The position numbers were made by a program, and so were the translations under genes. Below are positions 61,397 to 64,000 of a stretch of DNA of 64,000 nt, in pieces. Position 1 is the stretch's first letter. Every line of letters starts with the position of its first letter. The DNA is from JADZAI01 sp964390465 (GTDB lineage: Bacteria; Pseudomonadota; Alphaproteobacteria; Micropepsales; Micropepsaceae), in NCBI GenBank assembly GCA_964390465.1, contig CAYMIJ010000008.1:1-64000 (forward strand), read 5' to 3'. The notes beneath the pieces were generated by a model. The model saw only the letters and a list, made by a program, of their open reading frames with translations. It was not told the origin of the DNA and ran no database searches.

Positions 61397-62281
61397 ATGA
61401 AGGCCATTTTGCTAGCAGGAGGAACCGGATCAAGGCTTTACCCCCTGACACGGGTGGCCAGCAAACAGCTTCAGCCCGTGTATGACAAACCCATGATCTA
61501 TTATCCGCTGACCGTTCTGATGGCGGCGGGCATACGGGACATCAGCCTGATATCCAGCCCTGACGATCTGCCGCGCTTCAAGGCCCTTCTGGGCGATGGC
61601 GCGCAATGGGGCATTCAAATCCGGTATTTTGAGCAGGCTAGGCCCGAAGGCATTGCGCAGGCGCTGGTCATTGCCGAACCTGTCATTGCCGGTGGGCCGG
61701 TCGTGTTGATGCTGGGTGATAATATTTTTTCGGGCGGCGACGACTTTCACCGCGCGCTGGCGGCGTTTCGTGATGGCGCAACCATTTTCGCCTATCGCGT
61801 GGTCGATCCGCAGCGCTATGGCGTGGTGAAATTCGACCGGCACGGACAGGCTTTGTCTCTGGAAGAAAAGCCAGAACGGCCCAAAAGCAATTTTGCGGTG
61901 CCGGGGGTTTATATTTTCGACCATCAGGCCATCGGTATTGCAAAGTCTCTCCAGCCGTCCGCGCGAGGGGAATATGAAATCACTGATGTCAATCAGGTGT
62001 ATCTCCAGCGCGGGCAGTTGCATGTCCACCGCCTGACGCGCGGGTTTGCATGGCTGGATGCCGGAACAACAACAGCCCTGCACGAAGCTAGCGATTACGT
62101 GGCAACACTGGAGAAACGACAGGGTGTAAAGATCGGCTGCCCGGAAGAGGCGGCCCTTTTGCGCCAGTTCATCACGGCAGATCAGTTCGACCTTTTGTTG
62201 CGCGACATGCCCGACTGTGAATACCGGACATACCTGAGCGCAGTCGCGGCAGAATGGCACCGGGACACCTCTCAGGCATGA
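61397..62281 (+). CDS. rfbA: Glucose-1-phosphate thymidylyltransferase
   Basis: RfbA (RmlA) joins glucose 1-phosphate to dTTP, giving dTDP-glucose. The 294-residue enzyme has the nucleotide loop LAGGTGSRLYPLT, the KPMIYYPL segment and EYEITDVN. It starts the plus-strand sugar unit and overlaps wecE by 4 nt. No rfbC or rfbD follows in view, so the product may feed an amino sugar rather than rhamnose. Confidence 0.96.
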   Translation: MKAILLAGGTGSRLYPLTRVASKQLQPVYDKPMIYYPLTVLMAAGIRDISLISSPDDLPRFKALLGDGAQWGIQIRYFEQARPEGIAQALVIAEPVIAGGPVVLMLGDNIFSGGDDFHRALAAFRDGATIFAYRVVDPQRYGVVKFDRHGQALSLEEKPERPKSNFAVPGVYIFDHQAIGIAKSLQPSARGEYEITDVNQVYLQRGQLHVHRLTRGFAWLDAGTTTALHEASDYVATLEKRQGVKIGCPEEAALLRQFITADQFDLLLRDMPDCEYRTYLSAVAAEWHRDTSQA

Positions 62282-63435
62282 GCGATCCCTTCATTCCATT
62301 TCACCGCAGTTATCTGGCCGATGATGGCCGTCAGATTGCAGTGCCCTTCCGTTCTGGTGACCATCTGGCGGGTGATGGGCCCTATACTGACCAGTGTCAG
62401 GCATGGCTGAAACGGCACACCGGCAATGCGCGTGTTCTGCTGACACATTCCTGCACCGCTGCGCTGGAGATGGCGGCATTGCTTCTGGATGTGGCGCAGG
62501 GTGATGAAATCATCATGCCGTCTTACACATTCACCTCAACAGCGAATGCCTTTGTGCTGAGGGGCGGCGTTCCGGTTTTCGTGGATGTAAGGGCTGATAC
62601 TTTCAATATTGATGAGCGCCTGATCGAACAGGCCATCACGCCGCGCACCAGGGCGATTGTCGTCGTTCACTATGCCGGGCTGGCCTGCGCCATGGACTCC
62701 ATTCTCAGTGTGGCGGCGCGCCACGGCCTCACGGTCGTGGAAGATGCAGCCCAGGGACTCATGTCCGCCTATCGCGGTAAGGCGCTCGGCACACTTGGGC
62801 AGATTGGCACGCTCAGTTTTCACGAAACCAAGAATGTGACCGCCGGCGAAGGCGGCGCGCTTCTCATCAACAACCCCGGGCTTGAGAGCCGGGCCGAGAT
62901 ATTGCGCGAGAAAGGCACAGACCGGACCCGATTCCGCCGCGGCGAGGTGGACAAATACACCTGGCAGGATGTGGGTTCGTCGTTTCTGCCCAGCGACATT
63001 CTGGCGGCCCTGTTGATGGGGCAGCTGCAAGCTGCACCCGCCACCACTGCGGAACGCCTTGCGCTATGGAACGGGTATCATGCGGCGCTCGCAGCGCATG
63101 AAGAGGCCGGACTGCTGCGCCGACCCCATATCCCTGAGGACTGTCAGGGCAACGGGCATATCTATTTCGTCACCCTTGCCCCGCACCTTGAGCGCACCCG
63201 CGTGATCGAGGCCCTTAAGGCGAAGGGTGTTGGCGCTGCCTCGCACTATGTACCACTTCATGCCTCCCCGGCCGGTCGTCGCTTCGGGCGTGTCGCAGGC
63301 GGCATGAAGAATACCGACATCGCCGGGGAAAAGTTGATCCGCCTGCCGGTATGGCCGGGCCTCACACAGGCACAGCAATCGCGCGTCATCGACGCACTGT
63401 CTGCCGTGTTGGCTAGCCAGGGGCACAGCACATGA
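62278..63435 (+). CDS. wecE: dTDP-4-amino-4,6-dideoxygalactose transaminase (WecE/RffA-like)
   Basis: The 385-residue DegT/DnrJ-family aminotransferase binds PLP at Lys185 in SFHETKNV. The stretch EKGTDRTRFRRGEVDKYTW and VGSSFLPSD follow WecE closely. It would aminate dTDP-4-keto-6-deoxyglucose, made by RfbA and RfbB, to a dTDP-4-amino-4,6-dideoxyhexose, galacto (Fuc4N) by homology. A viosamine-type (Qui4N) product is not excluded. The ATG at 62278 overlaps rfbA, and its end overlaps rfbB, both by 4 nt. Confidence 0.92.
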   Translation: MSDPFIPFHRSYLADDGRQIAVPFRSGDHLAGDGPYTDQCQAWLKRHTGNARVLLTHSCTAALEMAALLLDVAQGDEIIMPSYTFTSTANAFVLRGGVPVFVDVRADTFNIDERLIEQAITPRTRAIVVVHYAGLACAMDSILSVAARHGLTVVEDAAQGLMSAYRGKALGTLGQIGTLSFHETKNVTAGEGGALLINNPGLESRAEILREKGTDRTRFRRGEVDKYTWQDVGSSFLPSDILAALLMGQLQAAPATTAERLALWNGYHAALAAHEEAGLLRRPHIPEDCQGNGHIYFVTLAPHLERTRVIEALKAKGVGAASHYVPLHASPAGRRFGRVAGGMKNTDIAGEKLIRLPVWPGLTQAQQSRVIDALSAVLASQGHST

Positions 63436-64000
63436 CGCGCAGGGTGCTGGTCACGGGTGGTGCAGGCTTTATCGGTTCAGCGGTCTGCCGCGCGCTCATC
63501 GCCAAGGGAGACCGTGTTCTCGTTCTCGACAAGCTGACCTATGCCGGTCACCTTTCGTCGCTGGCGAGCGTCAGCGTCAGTCCATTATTCAGCTTCGTGC
63601 AGGGTGATGTAGCAGACACCCAAACCGTCAACGCCGTCTTTGCAGATTTCAGGCCGGATCGCGTGATGCATCTGGCTGCGGAAAGTCACGTGGACCGATC
63701 CATCGTTTCGGCGGGCGATTTTATCCACACCAATATTATCGGCACGTGGGTCATGCTTGAGGCCGCCCTGAAGTATTGGCGTTCGCTTGGCCCCGCAGAC
63801 AGCGCCACATTCAGGTTTCTTCATGTCTCAACCGACGAAGTATTTGGTGCGCTGGGTGAGTCCGGGTATTTTTCGGAGGAAACCCCTTACGACCCTTCCT
63901 CGCCCTATTCCGCATCGAAGGCCGGGGCAGATCATCTGGTTTCAGCCTGGGGCAGAACCTACGGACTGCCCGTGCTGATTTCACGCTGTTCGAACAATTA
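63432..64000 (+). CDS. rfbB: dTDP-glucose 4,6-dehydratase, N-terminal part cut by the window end
   Basis: Only the first 189 residues are in the window. They begin MTRRVLVTGGAGFIGSA, the NAD-binding motif of extended short-chain dehydrogenases. The catalytic segments STDEVFG and YSASKAGAD (Tyr and Lys) are present. RfbB makes dTDP-4-keto-6-deoxyglucose from dTDP-glucose. It overlaps wecE by 4 nt. Nothing downstream is visible. Confidence 0.95.
   Translation, partial: MTRRVLVTGGAGFIGSAVCRALIAKGDRVLVLDKLTYAGHLSSLASVSVSPLFSFVQGDVADTQTVNAVFADFRPDRVMHLAAESHVDRSIVSAGDFIHTNIIGTWVMLEAALKYWRSLGPADSATFRFLHVSTDEVFGALGESGYFSEETPYDPSSPYSASKAGADHLVSAWGRTYGLPVLISRCSNN

Noticed and set aside
1..64000. tRNA, rRNA, CRISPR array, prophage or insertion sequence
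   Set aside because: No cloverleaf, rRNA segment, spaced direct repeat series or transposase/integrase motif was recognised by reading; a tool search would be needed to exclude small RNAs.

Overview
This window is chromosomal DNA from an alphaproteobacterium. It is GC-rich (about 60% by eye) and densely coded. The lineage is suggested by several things: a DivL-type cell-cycle protein with Tyr at the usual His position, a run of GANTC (CcrM-type) sites in front of it, the kdsD-lptC-lptA-lptB-rpoN-hpf-ptsN series, the AddAB (not RecBCD) repair pair, the pyrF-trpF-trpB-trpA-accD-folC series, and a DUF1150 gene next to a small heat-shock gene. I cannot fix the order or genus from sequence reading alone. 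Nothing looks like plasmid or phage. There is no rRNA, tRNA, CRISPR array or intact insertion sequence that I can support.

Layout. 1-2.1 kb: end of dnaK and all of dnaJ, separated by a perfect hairpin. 2.1-8.3 kb (minus): glutamate synthase, with gltD upstream of gltB and a MITE-like palindromic repeat between them. 8.6-13.6 kb (plus): uppP, ahcY with a good terminator, then divL. 13.6-15.2 kb (minus): ferredoxin reductase and [2Fe-2S] ferredoxin. 15.3-24.3 kb (plus): tsaE-amgK-murU-addB-addA with 4-nt ATGA overlaps, then trxA and a terminator. 24.4-30.0 kb (minus): pyrF-trpF-trpB-trpA-accD-folC. 30.0-30.9 kb: a small DUF1902-like gene overlapping lapA tail to tail, and ihfB. 31-34.4 kb: accessory genes (TPR lipoprotein, a probable 49-aa acidic protein, an eRF1-domain-3-like protein, MoeB/ThiF, a GYF_2 protein). 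34.6-37.5 kb (plus): a GT-C / GT2 / GtrA glycosylation cassette. 37.5-48.9 kb: mixed metabolism and envelope genes, including glutathione-dependent formaldehyde dehydrogenase, an ABC exporter, a TonB-C protein, a D-2-hydroxyacid dehydrogenase and an M48 lipoprotein. 48.9-52.1 kb (minus): adenylate cyclase and a PabB-PabC fusion. 52.2-52.9 kb (plus): hsp20 and DUF1150. 52.9-61.3 kb (minus): wbqC-like, gtrA, rnd, pqiA, kdsD, lptC, lptA, lptB, rpoN, hpf, ptsN. 61.4-64 kb (plus): rfbA-wecE-rfbB, with rfbB cut by the window end.

How the genes work together. Envelope biogenesis is the main theme. UppP recycles the undecaprenyl carrier, AmgK/MurU salvage MurNAc, KdsD and LptABC make and export LPS, and RfbA/WecE/RfbB make a dTDP-4-amino-4,6-dideoxyhexose. 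The GT-C/GT2/GtrA set probably adds a lipid-linked sugar to a surface glycan. Regulation and stress form a second theme: DivL, sigma-54, EIIA-Ntr, HPF, IHF-beta, adenylate cyclase, DnaKJ and Hsp20. Eighteen neighbouring gene pairs overlap by exactly 4 nt, so translational coupling is the rule here. I found no clear new defence or mobile system. The most useful points to check are the DivL Tyr573 and GANTC cluster, the repeat between gltD and gltB, the dnaK-dnaJ hairpin, the eRF1-like protein with its small neighbour, and the two glycan clusters.
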